Origin: UM-FILTER-37-12 sp964344965
Lineage (GTDB): Bacteria > Patescibacteriota > Patescibacteriia > Magasanikbacterales > UBA922
Assembly (NCBI GenBank): GCA_964344965.1
Contig: CAYFPJ010000012.1
Location: 1 to 34,678, forward strand
Length of the DNA: 34,678 bases
Direction of reading: 5' to 3'
Shown piece by piece: positions 1 through 6,385 of this stretch. The stretch's first letter is position 1; every line of letters begins with the position of its first letter. The notes below the pieces were generated by a model. The model did no database searches and was not told the origin of the DNA. It was given only the letters and a program-made list of their open reading frames with translations. The position numbers and the translations under genes are program-made.

Positions 1-24
1 CGAAGTCCGTATCATCCCGTTAAT

Positions 25-43
25 CCACCGACGTAGTCGGTGG
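25..43. repeat. short perfect palindrome
   Basis: An 8-bp stem (CCACCGAC / GTCGGTGG) with a 3-base loop. It lies between the window edge and the first promoter. It resembles the other dispersed palindromes here; no gene is visible in bases 1-80. Confidence 0.5.
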
Positions 44-84
44 TAATTAAATTTATCTTATCCACTCCCCATATTTTCAAACTA

Positions 85-113
85 TTGAAAAATAATAATA
101 AATCAAGTATACT
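85..113 (+). promoter_or_regulatory. sigma70-like promoter for the antiporter gene
   Basis: TTGAAA (85-90), a 17-bp spacer, then TATACT (108-113). Transcription would start near 120, on top of a hairpin (GCCGTCTT/AAGACGGC, 117-136) that may also end an upstream transcript, although only three T's follow it. Confidence 0.6.
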
Positions 114-142
114 ATTGCCGTCTTAAAAAAAGACGGCTTTAA

Positions 143-159
143 TCCCGATTGAATCGGGA
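143..159. repeat. dispersed palindrome TCCCGAT..ATCGGGA, copy 1
   Basis: TCCCGATT and AATCGGGA face each other across one base and are followed by GAGGGTTCATA. Related copies are at 7405-7421 and 10279-10301; the 10.3-kb copy is also followed by GGGTTCATA, so the conserved unit is wider than the palindrome. Confidence 0.6.
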
Positions 160-261
160 CGAGGGTTCATATCTCCTCGACTGAACTGGGGAGAAAACTC
201 CTATATGTCCACTACTTGTGGCAGTAAAATATATTTTAGTTTTTTCATAACATCTACATCT

Positions 262-1554
262 ATGACAAAAATGATGCAAAAAATAAAGGTCTTGGTGATC
301 ATCGCCATTGAAGCAGCTGTAGCTGCCATTGCCCTTTATTATCTTCGTGGCGCTCTCCTTGAGAATCACCATCACGAGATCAGCGTGATCATGCCGATTC
401 TTATTGATATTGCCTTTTTGGCTTTCTTTGCTTCTATTGGTGGAAGATTGGCCAAGACATTTGGGATAGCTCCGATGGCTGGGCAGATTGTTTTGGGTAT
501 TGTTGCTGGTCCAGCACTGATGGGAGTACTTAGTCCTAATGCAGAAGGTGTCGAGATAGCTCGGCTGGCTGGTGTCCTGTTCATCCTTTTTGAAGCTGGA
601 CTTCACTTTGACATGGAACTTTTGAAAAAGAATATTGGTATCGCCACTCTGGTGGCCTTTGGAGGTGTGTTAGTCCCTCTTGTATCTTTCGCTCTTCTTG
701 GACACTATGTGATCGGCATGGAGTGGTTGCCGGCTATTTTTCTCGGGGGTATATTTACCGCCACATCTGTAGGGCTTTCTGTTGAGGCTCTCAAGGCTGC
801 TGGTAAGTTGGAGACTAATTTGGGAAATAGAATTGTCGGGGCAGCAGTGATCGATGATATTCTTGGTGTTTTGGTCTTGACTGTTTTGTCAAAAATTTCT
901 GAAGGTCATCTGGAGGCTGCCAGTATTGTCTCACTTATCGTTGCTGTAGTAGTTTTCTTTGTAGCTACTTACTTGATGTGGAGTCTCGGGTTTGCGGACA
1001 AGATTGCCAAATATTTAGATCGTCATTATGTAAAAACTACTACTGGTCCGTATACTAGATTTTTCTTTGGTGCTCTTATGCTTGCTGGTGCTGCAGCTGC
1101 CGTAGTAGGACTCGAGCCAGTACTTGGAGCTTTTGGTATCGGTGTTGTTTTGTCAAAAGTTGATAACAAGATTAAGCATGATGCTTGGGAAAAGATCGAA
1201 GGATATATTCATATTTTTGTGGGAGGATTTCTTGTCAGTATTGGTACCATGTTGACTCGTGAAGCAATCGTCTCTTTGGAAGCGTGGGGTTGGGCTATAG
1301 CTTTCACGATTCTTGGTTTCCTTGGTAAGTATGTGGTTAAATATTTTTTCAAAGACAAACAAGAAGGAAAATTGGTGGCCTATGCCATGTCTATTCGTGG
1401 TGAGGTTGGTCTAGTATTTGTAGCAGTTGCTATTGCCAACAATGTTCTCTCAGAAACTATGGCCGCTGCCGCTCTTTTGGCTGTGATTCTTGTCACAGTA
1501 CTTGGGGCTGTCTTGTTTGAAAGAGATGTGATGAAACTTGCTAATAAAGGATAA
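262..1554 (+). CDS. CPA2-family monovalent cation/proton antiporter
   Basis: Polytopic membrane exchanger of the KefB/NapA (CPA2) type, expected to swap Na+ or K+ for H+ across the cytoplasmic membrane. About a dozen hydrophobic segments are visible. The segment GAAVIDDILGVLVL carries the paired acidic residues (IDD) that mark electrogenic members, and a conserved RGEVGLVF stretch lies near the C-terminus. No TrkA-N or RCK nucleotide-binding domain follows, so it is a bare transporter domain of about 430 residues. The start is uncertain: ATG 262 is followed by MM at 271/274, while an in-frame ATG at 205 with GGGGAG upstream would add 19 residues. It is monocistronic, with a promoter at 85-113 and a terminator at 1575-1604. 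Family assignment is firm; the transported ion is not known. Confidence 0.9.
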   Translation: MTKMMQKIKVLVIIAIEAAVAAIALYYLRGALLENHHHEISVIMPILIDIAFLAFFASIGGRLAKTFGIAPMAGQIVLGIVAGPALMGVLSPNAEGVEIARLAGVLFILFEAGLHFDMELLKKNIGIATLVAFGGVLVPLVSFALLGHYVIGMEWLPAIFLGGIFTATSVGLSVEALKAAGKLETNLGNRIVGAAVIDDILGVLVLTVLSKISEGHLEAASIVSLIVAVVVFFVATYLMWSLGFADKIAKYLDRHYVKTTTGPYTRFFFGALMLAGAAAAVVGLEPVLGAFGIGVVLSKVDNKIKHDAWEKIEGYIHIFVGGFLVSIGTMLTREAIVSLEAWGWAIAFTILGFLGKYVVKYFFKDKQEGKLVAYAMSIRGEVGLVFVAVAIANNVLSETMAAAALLAVILVTVLGAVLFERDVMKLANKG

Positions 1555-1574
1555 TTTTAGTATATAAAAAATTT

Positions 1575-1604
1575 AAAATCCGCTGAGTACAGCGGATTTT
1601 TTGT
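1575..1604 (+). terminator. intrinsic terminator after the antiporter gene
   Basis: Perfect 10-bp stem AAAATCCGCT / AGCGGATTTT (1575-1584, 1591-1600) with a 6-base loop and a T-rich tail. Confidence 0.85.
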
Positions 1605-1618
1605 CATATACAGATAGT

Positions 1619-1647
1619 TTGACCAAGTTTTGTTTTTATCCTATACT
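1619..1647 (+). promoter_or_regulatory. sigma70-like promoter for the 54-aa Cys-motif protein
   Basis: TTGACC (1619-1624), 17-bp spacer, TATACT (1642-1647). The predicted start near 1654 gives a 5' leader of about 30 bases before ATG 1686. Confidence 0.7.
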
Positions 1648-1685
1648 AGATATATCAACTTATTCATATTTAACCATATAATAAT

Positions 1686-1850
1686 ATGGACGGACAAGCA
1701 TGCCCAGGCTGTGGCAACGCTCCTTGCACATGTGGAGCACCAGCAGCTGACGATACAGCAGCTCCAGCTGCGCCTGCAACTGATGATGCAGCAGCTCCAG
1801 CAGAAGGTGGAGACGCAGCTCCTGAAGCTGAAGCACCAGCAGCTGAGTAA
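1686..1850 (+). CDS. 54-aa protein with zinc-knuckle-like head and Ala/Pro/acidic tail
   Basis: Small unrecognised protein. Residues 1-17 hold four cysteines at 6, 9, 14 and 16 (CPGCG then CTCG), a spacing that could bind one Zn2+ or Fe ion. Residues 18-54 are almost entirely Ala, Pro, Asp, Glu, Gly and Thr with no lysine or hydrophobic core, so the tail is probably disordered and acidic. The gene has its own promoter (1619-1647) and terminator (1867-1894). There is no clear Shine-Dalgarno site, as for most genes here. The overlapping Gln/Leu-rich frame is a shadow caused by GCAGCTCCAG-type repeats. A second Cys-rich mini-gene follows directly, so a shared role in metal binding or redox is possible but unproven. 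Coding status rests on the composition and the tidy transcription unit. Confidence 0.65.
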   Translation: MDGQACPGCGNAPCTCGAPAADDTAAPAAPATDDAAAPAEGGDAAPEAEAPAAE

Positions 1851-1866
1851 TTTTCAGCAATACCAC

Positions 1867-1894
1867 AAAAGCACTCCAAATGGAGTGCTTTTGT
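1867..1894 (+). terminator. intrinsic terminator after the 54-aa gene
   Basis: Stem AAAAGCACTCC / GGAGTGCTTTT (1867-1877, 1882-1892) with loop AAAT, 17 bases after the stop codon; a short T tail follows. Confidence 0.8.
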
Positions 1895-1918
1895 TATCCA
1901 CAGAGCAACTTTTGTCTA

Positions 1919-1947
1919 TTGACTGAAAAAAATGTTTTTTTTATAAT
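1919..1947 (+). promoter_or_regulatory. near-consensus promoter for the 26-aa Cys-rich protein
   Basis: TTGACT (1919-1924), 17-bp spacer, TATAAT (1942-1947). Predicted transcription start near 1954. Confidence 0.8.
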
Positions 1948-1977
1948 TAAATATGTTATTAATTAAAATGCAGAAGT

Positions 1978-2058
1978 ATGGGGAGATGCAGTGAGTGTGA
2001 CTCACCAATTTGCACCACTTGTGGAGGATGTGACGAGTGTGGTACATGTGATTGCTAA
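1978..2058 (+). CDS. 26-aa cysteine-rich (metallothionein-like) microprotein
   Basis: Eight of 26 residues are cysteine, at positions 4, 7, 12, 15, 18, 21, 24 and 26: a ladder of CxxC steps ending in CDC. The rest is mostly Gly, Asp, Glu, Ser and Thr. Such a peptide could wrap one or two metal ions, like a very short metallothionein or a pair of zinc knuckles; no family is recognised. ATG 1978 is the only ATG in this frame after the stop at 1960; another ATG at 1968 opens a frame that ends after eight codons. The gene sits alone between a near-consensus promoter and a hairpin terminator, giving a transcript of about 150 bases. It is short enough that a non-coding RNA remains possible, but so many in-phase CxxC steps would be an odd accident. 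Confidence 0.6.
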   Translation: MGRCSECDSPICTTCGGCDECGTCDC

Positions 2059-2082
2059 TCAAAAAGTAATTTATTTACAACG

Positions 2083-2106
2083 GACATCTTGACGGGTGTT
2101 TTTTGT
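2083..2106 (+). terminator. weak intrinsic terminator after the 26-aa gene
   Basis: A 5-bp stem (ACATC / GGTGT, with one wobble pair) followed by six T's. The stem is short but the U-tract is good and it lies 25 bases after the stop codon. Confidence 0.5.
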
Positions 2107-2149
2107 ATTTCTGTAACATTTTTGCTAAATCTACGTCTTCTTATATAGA

Positions 2150-2274
2150 ACTCCCCATATAAGGGGAGTGTTAACTAAATCTCCGCCTTCGCTTTCGCTG
2201 CACTCCAGCTACGGCGGACAAGCCCATCTTTGGTCTTTACTTTTTCAGAACTACGTCGGGCAGGATAACTCATC
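2150..2274. repeat. palindrome-rich spacer before the ABC transporter gene
   Basis: It holds the hairpin ACTCCCC/GGGGAGT (2150-2169) and a REP-like stem TCCGCC...GGCGGA followed by CAAGC (about 2181-2224). A similar CTACG..GGACAAGC module precedes leuS near 20801-20834. A weak promoter-like pair, TTGCTA (2122) and TATAGA (2144), lies just upstream. Confidence 0.45.
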
Positions 2275-4023
2275 ATGAAATATAAGACAAAATTGACATT
2301 CAAGACATATTGGCAGCACGCTAAGAAATACAAGCTGTCGATGATAGCGACAATCCTCTTTATTGTTATTGGGGATATTTTTAGTATTATAGCTCCTTAT
2401 TGGTATAAGAAGTTTTTTGATGAGCTGGTGACTAGTCCAGATACGGCTGTGTTATTTGAAATAATTACTGTTATTTTTTTGGTAGGATTAGCCCATTGGT
2501 TTTTTATCAGAATCGCTGGATTTACCAATAGTTATTTTCAGACCAGTGTCATGCGTGATTTGGCAAATACTTGCTTTGCTTACCTACACAAACATTCTTT
2601 TTCTTTTTTCGGCAACAATTTTGTCGGATCACTTGTCAAACGTGTAAACCGTTTTCATCGTGCCTTTGAGGGGGTGGCAGATAGATTGACCTGGGACCTA
2701 TTGCCCATTGTGGTCAATGTTGGTTTGATTATCTTTGTCTTATATTTTGTTAGGCCAATTTTGGGATTGTCTGTACTTTTCTGGGTGATAATTTTTTGTA
2801 CAGTCAATTATCTTTTTAGCAGATACAAACTTAAATACGATGTAGTCAGAAGTGAACTCGATACCAAAGCAACGGGGGTGCTTGCCGATACAGTGACCAA
2901 TCATAGTAATATTAAACTTTTTGTTGGTTATAATCGAGAAAGAGCCAATTTTGGATCTGCTGTCCAGGAATTACAGAAGATGCGTCTTTTTACTTGGAAT
3001 TTATCTGAGATATTTGATGCTGTCCAGTGGTTTTTCATGATCATCTTAGAAATTGGTTTGATGATTATTGCGGTGGATCTCTGGAAAAACGGCTTATTGA
3101 CTGTCGGTGATTTTGTATTGATCCAAGCTTACCTCATGAGGATGTTTGAAAAGCTCTGGGGATTTGGTCGTGTAGTGCGAGATTTTTATGAACATCTGGC
3201 TGACGCTGAAGAAATGACCGAGATATTTGACACTCCACACGAAATTATTGACAGTAAAAGAGCCAAGCCACTAGAAGTGAAGAAAGGTAAGATTGTATTT
3301 GAAGATGTTTCATTTTCTTATCACAAGACTAGGCGAGTGATCAATAAGCTAAATCTATCTATCAAATCTGGAGAGAAGATCGCTCTTGTTGGTCCTTCTG
3401 GTGCCGGTAAGACGACCATTATTAAGTTGTTGCTACGTCAACATGATGTCACCCGGGGTAAAATTATCATTGATAACCAAAAAATTAGTCAATTAACCCT
3501 AGAAAGCTTGTGGGAAAATATTAGTATGGTTCCGCAAGACCCAATTTTATTCCATCGTACTCTTCTAGAGAACATTCGTTATGGTAAACCAGATGCTAGT
3601 GACGAAGAAGTGATCGAAGCTTCTAAGGCTGCTCATTGTCATGAGTTCATCTCAGAATTTCCAGAGCAATACCATACCTATGTTGGAGAGCGAGGAGTGA
3701 AGCTCTCTGGTGGTGAGAGGCAGCGCGTTGCTATTGCCCGCGCCATCTTGCGTAATGCTCCAATTCTTGTCCTTGATGAAGCCACTTCCAGTCTTGATTC
3801 AGAGTCAGAGCATCTCATCCAAGATGCCCTAGAGTATTTGATGAAAAAGAAGACAGTAATTGTCATTGCTCATCGTTTATCAACCATTATGAAAATGGAC
3901 AGAATTATTGTTGTAGACAAGGGGCAGATAGTGGAGCAAGGTACCCATAAAGAGCTAACTAGTAAGAAAAAAGGAATATACAAGAAGCTTTGGGATCATC
4001 AGGTTGGGGGATTTGTGATGTAA
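2275..4023 (+). CDS. ABC exporter, fused permease and ATPase (MsbA/LmrA type)
   Basis: Half-transporter that should homodimerise in the cytoplasmic membrane and export a hydrophobic substrate such as lipid, peptide or drug, driven by ATP. Residues 20-310 form the six-helix membrane domain; residues 338-575 form the nucleotide-binding domain. Visible motifs are Walker A GPSGAGKTT (373-381), Q-loop Gln421, signature LSGGE (477-481), Walker B ILVLDE (497-502) and switch His533. The length of 582 aa is normal for the family and all catalytic residues are present. The start is the first in-frame ATG, with CAGGA about 10 bases upstream. It stands alone, with spacer DNA on both sides. The substrate cannot be told from sequence. 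Confidence 0.93.
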   Translation: MKYKTKLTFKTYWQHAKKYKLSMIATILFIVIGDIFSIIAPYWYKKFFDELVTSPDTAVLFEIITVIFLVGLAHWFFIRIAGFTNSYFQTSVMRDLANTCFAYLHKHSFSFFGNNFVGSLVKRVNRFHRAFEGVADRLTWDLLPIVVNVGLIIFVLYFVRPILGLSVLFWVIIFCTVNYLFSRYKLKYDVVRSELDTKATGVLADTVTNHSNIKLFVGYNRERANFGSAVQELQKMRLFTWNLSEIFDAVQWFFMIILEIGLMIIAVDLWKNGLLTVGDFVLIQAYLMRMFEKLWGFGRVVRDFYEHLADAEEMTEIFDTPHEIIDSKRAKPLEVKKGKIVFEDVSFSYHKTRRVINKLNLSIKSGEKIALVGPSGAGKTTIIKLLLRQHDVTRGKIIIDNQKISQLTLESLWENISMVPQDPILFHRTLLENIRYGKPDASDEEVIEASKAAHCHEFISEFPEQYHTYVGERGVKLSGGERQRVAIARAILRNAPILVLDEATSSLDSESEHLIQDALEYLMKKKTVIVIAHRLSTIMKMDRIIVVDKGQIVEQGTHKELTSKKKGIYKKLWDHQVGGFVM

Positions 4024-4082
4024 TTTGCCTATTAACAAAACCAAAAAGGACCTACTTGACGGTGGGTGGAAAAAAAAATGGG

Positions 4083-4111
4083 TGGACAAAAAAATATAAC
4101 CATGTTAAGAT
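4083..4111 (+). promoter_or_regulatory. promoter-like site for the leader RNA
   Basis: TGGACA (4083-4088), 17-bp spacer, TAAGAT (4106-4111). The start would fall at about 4118, immediately before the ATG of the 17-codon frame, so that frame would be nearly leaderless. Confidence 0.45.
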
Positions 4112-4118
4112 TATTGAT

Positions 4119-4172
4119 ATGAAAAATATTATACAAACAATTCTCGTGGGAGTGAGAGTGGTGCCTTCATAG
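4119..4172 (+). CDS. possible 17-aa leader peptide rich in Ile/Leu/Val
   Basis: Eight of the 17 residues are Ile, Leu or Val; the second half reads LVGVRVVPS with four GTG codons. The UAG stop (4170-4172) lies one base before the 5' strand of the antiterminator-like stem at 4174-4182. A ribosome that finishes would cover that strand, whereas one stalled at the Val codons would leave it free, which is the geometry of branched-chain amino-acid attenuators. No branched-chain synthesis gene follows in this window, so the signal sensed is unclear. Confidence 0.35.
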   Translation: MKNIIQTILVGVRVVPS

Positions 4173-4210
4173 GTAGTACGGATGTTTGTATAACAGAAAA
4201 TAAAAACACA

Positions 4211-4236
4211 AACTCCGTACTAGGCGGAGTTTTTAT
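4211..4236 (+). terminator. intrinsic terminator, overlapping the alternative stem
   Basis: Stem AACTCCG/CGGAGTT with a 7-base loop and a TTTT tail. Its 5' strand is shared with the competing 4174-4182/4214-4222 stem. Confidence 0.75.
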
Positions 4237-4256
4237 ATTAACATACGAATTTAATA

Positions 4257-4378
4257 AACATTCGAATTGCGAATATTTCGAATGTACGAATACCGGTCAT
4301 GATATTATTTATCATTTTGAGAGTAGTACTTTGGAAAAAGTATTCGAACATTCGTACAATTCGTAATTCGAATGTTAG
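4257..4378. repeat. 37-bp imperfect inverted repeat built of ATTCGAAT words
   Basis: Arms 4257-4293 and 4342-4378 are reverse complements at all but about five positions and enclose 48 bases. Each arm is itself made of ATTCGAA/TACGAAT words. The right arm overlaps the spacer and -10 of the promoter at 4333-4362, so cruciform or hairpin formation could affect that promoter. Confidence 0.75.
4333..4362 (+). promoter_or_regulatory. promoter-like site before the amidotransferase-like gene
   Basis: TTGGAA (4333-4338), 18-bp spacer, TACAAT (4357-4362), embedded in the right arm of the inverted repeat. Confidence 0.45.
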
Positions 4379-4420
4379 TAGTGTATATATATACTTTCCA
4401 CATTTAACTATATTAAGATT

Positions 4421-5170
4421 ATGTCTAAAAAAAGAGAAGATTTAAAAATACTATATATTCAAATTCGTCCTGATGAGGGAACAAGAAAAGAAGAATTTGA
4501 TGAATTTATCAGGTTTAGTGAATTGAAAAAAGAACAGTTTACATATCTAAACGTCTTTGATCAGCCGGAGTTTCCAGACACAGTTGCAGATGGTCATGAT
4601 GCGATATTTGTTGGTGGCTCTAGTGATGCGACAGTGCTCGAGCCAGAAAAATATCCATTTGTAGAGCCTATTAAGGAGGTTTTTCGGTATGCTCTTAAAA
4701 ATGATATTCCAGTCTTTGCCTCTTGTTTTGGATTTGAAGTTGCAGTGGAAGCATTTGGTGCCAAAGTATACCTAGACAAAGAAATAATGGAAATGGGGAC
4801 ATACCCAATTTATTTGACAGAAGAGGCAAAGCAAGATCCATTATTTCATGATATGACAGACGGATTCAATGCTGTGTCAGGTCATAAGGAACATGCCGAA
4901 TATCTACCAGAAGGAGCTATTCTTCTTGCTAGGTCAGATATGTGCCCGCATCATGCTTTCCGGATGTCTGGCTCTAGTTTTTATGCTTTTCAGTTTCACC
5001 CAGAGATAGATTGTCCTGATCTAGTAGCTCGTTTGATTAGATACAGAGACAAAGATTATTTCGATGATCATGATCATGTCAATCGTCTGATAGAGGCTTG
5101 CAAACCAACTCCAGAATCAAATAAATTGGTGAAGAGATTTGTGGACCGGATTATTCTTGGTCAGGATTAG
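4421..5170 (+). CDS. class I glutamine amidotransferase-like protein
   Basis: Resembles free-standing GATase1 proteins related to the glutaminase half of GMP synthase. The nucleophile elbow is FASCFGFEV with Cys102, and FQFHPEID supplies His193 and Glu195, so the Cys-His-Glu triad is intact. It probably releases ammonia from glutamine or cleaves a gamma-glutamyl bond, in the cytoplasm. There is no synthetase domain and no obvious partner gene nearby, so the acceptor is unknown. Its length of 249 aa suits a stand-alone domain with a short C-terminal helical tail. Upstream lie an attenuator-like RNA and a promoter inside an inverted repeat, so regulated expression is plausible. Confidence 0.85.
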   Translation: MSKKREDLKILYIQIRPDEGTRKEEFDEFIRFSELKKEQFTYLNVFDQPEFPDTVADGHDAIFVGGSSDATVLEPEKYPFVEPIKEVFRYALKNDIPVFASCFGFEVAVEAFGAKVYLDKEIMEMGTYPIYLTEEAKQDPLFHDMTDGFNAVSGHKEHAEYLPEGAILLARSDMCPHHAFRMSGSSFYAFQFHPEIDCPDLVARLIRYRDKDYFDDHDHVNRLIEACKPTPESNKLVKRFVDRIILGQD

Positions 5171-5183
5171 TTACTGTATAAGT

Positions 5184-5212
5184 TTGTTTTAAAAAAGGTA
5201 GTTTGTTACAAT
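5184..5212 (+). promoter_or_regulatory. promoter for the split unknown gene
   Basis: TTGTTT (5184-5189), 17-bp spacer, TACAAT (5207-5212). It lies on top of the terminator of the preceding gene, giving a very compact junction. Confidence 0.6.
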
Positions 5213-5227
5213 ACAACTGCCTTTTTA
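5193..5227 (+). terminator. intrinsic terminator of the amidotransferase-like gene
   Basis: An A-run then GGTAGTT..AACTGCC with a bulge, followed by five T's. It overlaps the next promoter. Confidence 0.65.
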
Positions 5228-5243
5228 TTATTAATTTTTTATT

Positions 5244-5909
5244 ATGATTGGAGATAGATTGAGAGATGGGGGGAGAGTAGGTATGGCAGAACTAACAGAA
5301 TGTCCGGTAAGTATGGAACATTTAGAAATTTTTAAAAAAATAAAAGATAATCCCAGGAGTATTGAATCTGTTGATGTTTCATCTTTAGGTGACGAAGAAA
5401 TGAAGGCTTGGGCTTATGCCTATCGTATTGCAATTGCTCCATATGTATGGCGCCATATAAGCGATCAGCCTGGTTTTGCTCTACCAAAAGAAAGAAGGAG
5501 GTTGGCTCCGCCGTTTTGGTTGAGTTTTCAAAGAGAGGGATATGATTATCTTGATAGTGCATACAAACATTATATCCGGGGTATTGCTGATAATTTAGAC
5601 AATAAACCTGATAGCGAGTGGGGAGAGCAAGAATGGCTTCTACATAGCAGTGCTTCTGTGAGAGAAGAGTCAGTGAGAAGATATGGAAAAGAAGATTCTA
5701 GGGAATCAATTTTAATTAACTCTGGTGCTAGTTTTGCAGATTATGTACCTTTCGCCTCTCGCCTTGCTAGGCTCTTAGAGGATGCTTACAAAAAATTAAC
5801 AGGTGAAATAATATCTCAAGAAGAATTACTAAAGTGCCTGAAAGAAGAGAGAAATATAAGATTATTGAAGGATTTGCTAAAAAATCAAATAAAAGTAAAT
5901 TTGGTTTAA
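5244..5909 (+). CDS. unknown protein, N-terminal part of a gene split by a repeat
   Basis: No family recognised. The 221-residue product is soluble, mixed-charge and mostly helical, with several Trp (WAYAYRIA, WGEQEWLL). The last six codons and the stop lie inside the 145-bp repeat at 5888-6032, so the native C-terminus has been replaced by IKVNLV. Removing exactly that repeat joins codon CAA at 5886 to AAA at 6034 without a frame change and continues the helix LLKDLLKNQ into KIIEKLETVLL. The intact protein would be about 333 aa. The start may be ATG 5244, about 25 bases after the predicted transcription start, or ATG 5283, preceded by a purine-rich GGGGGAGAG. Whether this truncated form still works is unknown. 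Confidence 0.7.
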   Translation: MIGDRLRDGGRVGMAELTECPVSMEHLEIFKKIKDNPRSIESVDVSSLGDEEMKAWAYAYRIAIAPYVWRHISDQPGFALPKERRRLAPPFWLSFQREGYDYLDSAYKHYIRGIADNLDNKPDSEWGEQEWLLHSSASVREESVRRYGKEDSRESILINSGASFADYVPFASRLARLLEDAYKKLTGEIISQEELLKCLKEERNIRLLKDLLKNQIKVNLV

Positions 5910-6032
5910 GTAAGACTTCATCGGGCCATCCCCGCAGCAAGCTGCGGGGTATTGGCAGAAAATCTTATTTCAACCAATGTTAGTTTTCACTTTTTCGATG
6001 CAAGCATCGAGGAATAAAACCGCTTAAAGATT
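5888..6032 (+). repeat. 145-bp interspersed repeat, copy 1
   Basis: Identical over all 145 bases to the reverse complement of 33091-33235. It contains two inner palindromes: CCCCGCAG/CTGCGGGG and TCGATG/CATCGA. It carries no open frame of note and no clear terminal inverted repeats beyond AAT/ATT. It interrupts the unknown gene at 5244-6378. It behaves like a small non-autonomous (MITE-like) insertion; the mobilising enzyme is not visible. Confidence 0.9.
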
Positions 6033-6033
6033 A

Positions 6034-6378
6034 AAAATTATAGAAAAATTAGAGACTGTTTTGTTAGATCATCCTGATCTTTTTCCACCAAATTCACCTC
6101 ACCGCAGATATTCTCCCAAAACTAGACGTGCATATTTAAAAGCTGAGTGGAAAGTAAGAGATTTTGATATTGTTGGCACAGACCCTATTGTTCTTGATTT
6201 TAAGGCCGAGCGCAAACAAGATTTTGAAGATATAGTAAATTACAGATATGACGCTGCCTTTAGAGATAGGAAATTAGTGAGAATGAATTGTCCTTTTCTC
6301 TACACCGGTTTATTCGACGAAGTTCATGAGTGGTTTTTGCGTAGATTGGAAGCTAGATATCCTGAGAGGTATACATAA
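6034..6378 (+). pseudogene. unknown protein, C-terminal part of the split gene
   Basis: Open frame running straight out of the 145-bp repeat. Its first residues, KIIEKLETVLLDHPDLFPP, precede any ATG, and the only plausible internal start is TTG at 6061, without a Shine-Dalgarno site. The product is about 105-115 aa, rich in Arg, Asp, Phe and Tyr, and ends FLRRLEARYPERYT. No family is recognised. It is in frame with the gene at 5244 once the repeat is removed, which is the main reason to read both as one broken gene. It may be untranslated, or made from the TTG as a separate polypeptide. Confidence 0.65.
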
Positions 6379-6385
6379 TTTATAT

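Larger units (their letters stand above)
4118..4236 (+). ncRNA. putative attenuator RNA with mutually exclusive stems
   Basis: Three perfect pairings can be drawn. Stem A is TTATACAAAC/GTTTGTATAA (4129-4138, 4184-4193). Stem B is TAGTACGGA/TCCGTACTA (4174-4182, 4214-4222). Stem C is the terminator AACTCCG/CGGAGTT (4211-4217, 4225-4231) followed by T's. B and C share bases 4214-4217, so they exclude each other; A and B together would make a pseudoknot. A 17-codon frame lies across the 5' half. The layout fits a transcription attenuator in front of the amidotransferase-like gene at 4421, or a free-standing small RNA of about 120 bases. The pairings are seen in the sequence; function is inferred. 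Confidence 0.5.

Noticed and set aside
1630..1926. 98-codon Gln/Leu-rich frame and two minus-strand frames
   Set aside because: Shadows of the repetitive Ala/Pro codons of the 54-aa gene; they start upstream of its -10 box and have low-complexity translations.
5888..6032. 145-bp repeat as a CRISPR or riboswitch
   Set aside because: Only two copies, no spacers, identical sequence in unrelated contexts and it breaks a reading frame.
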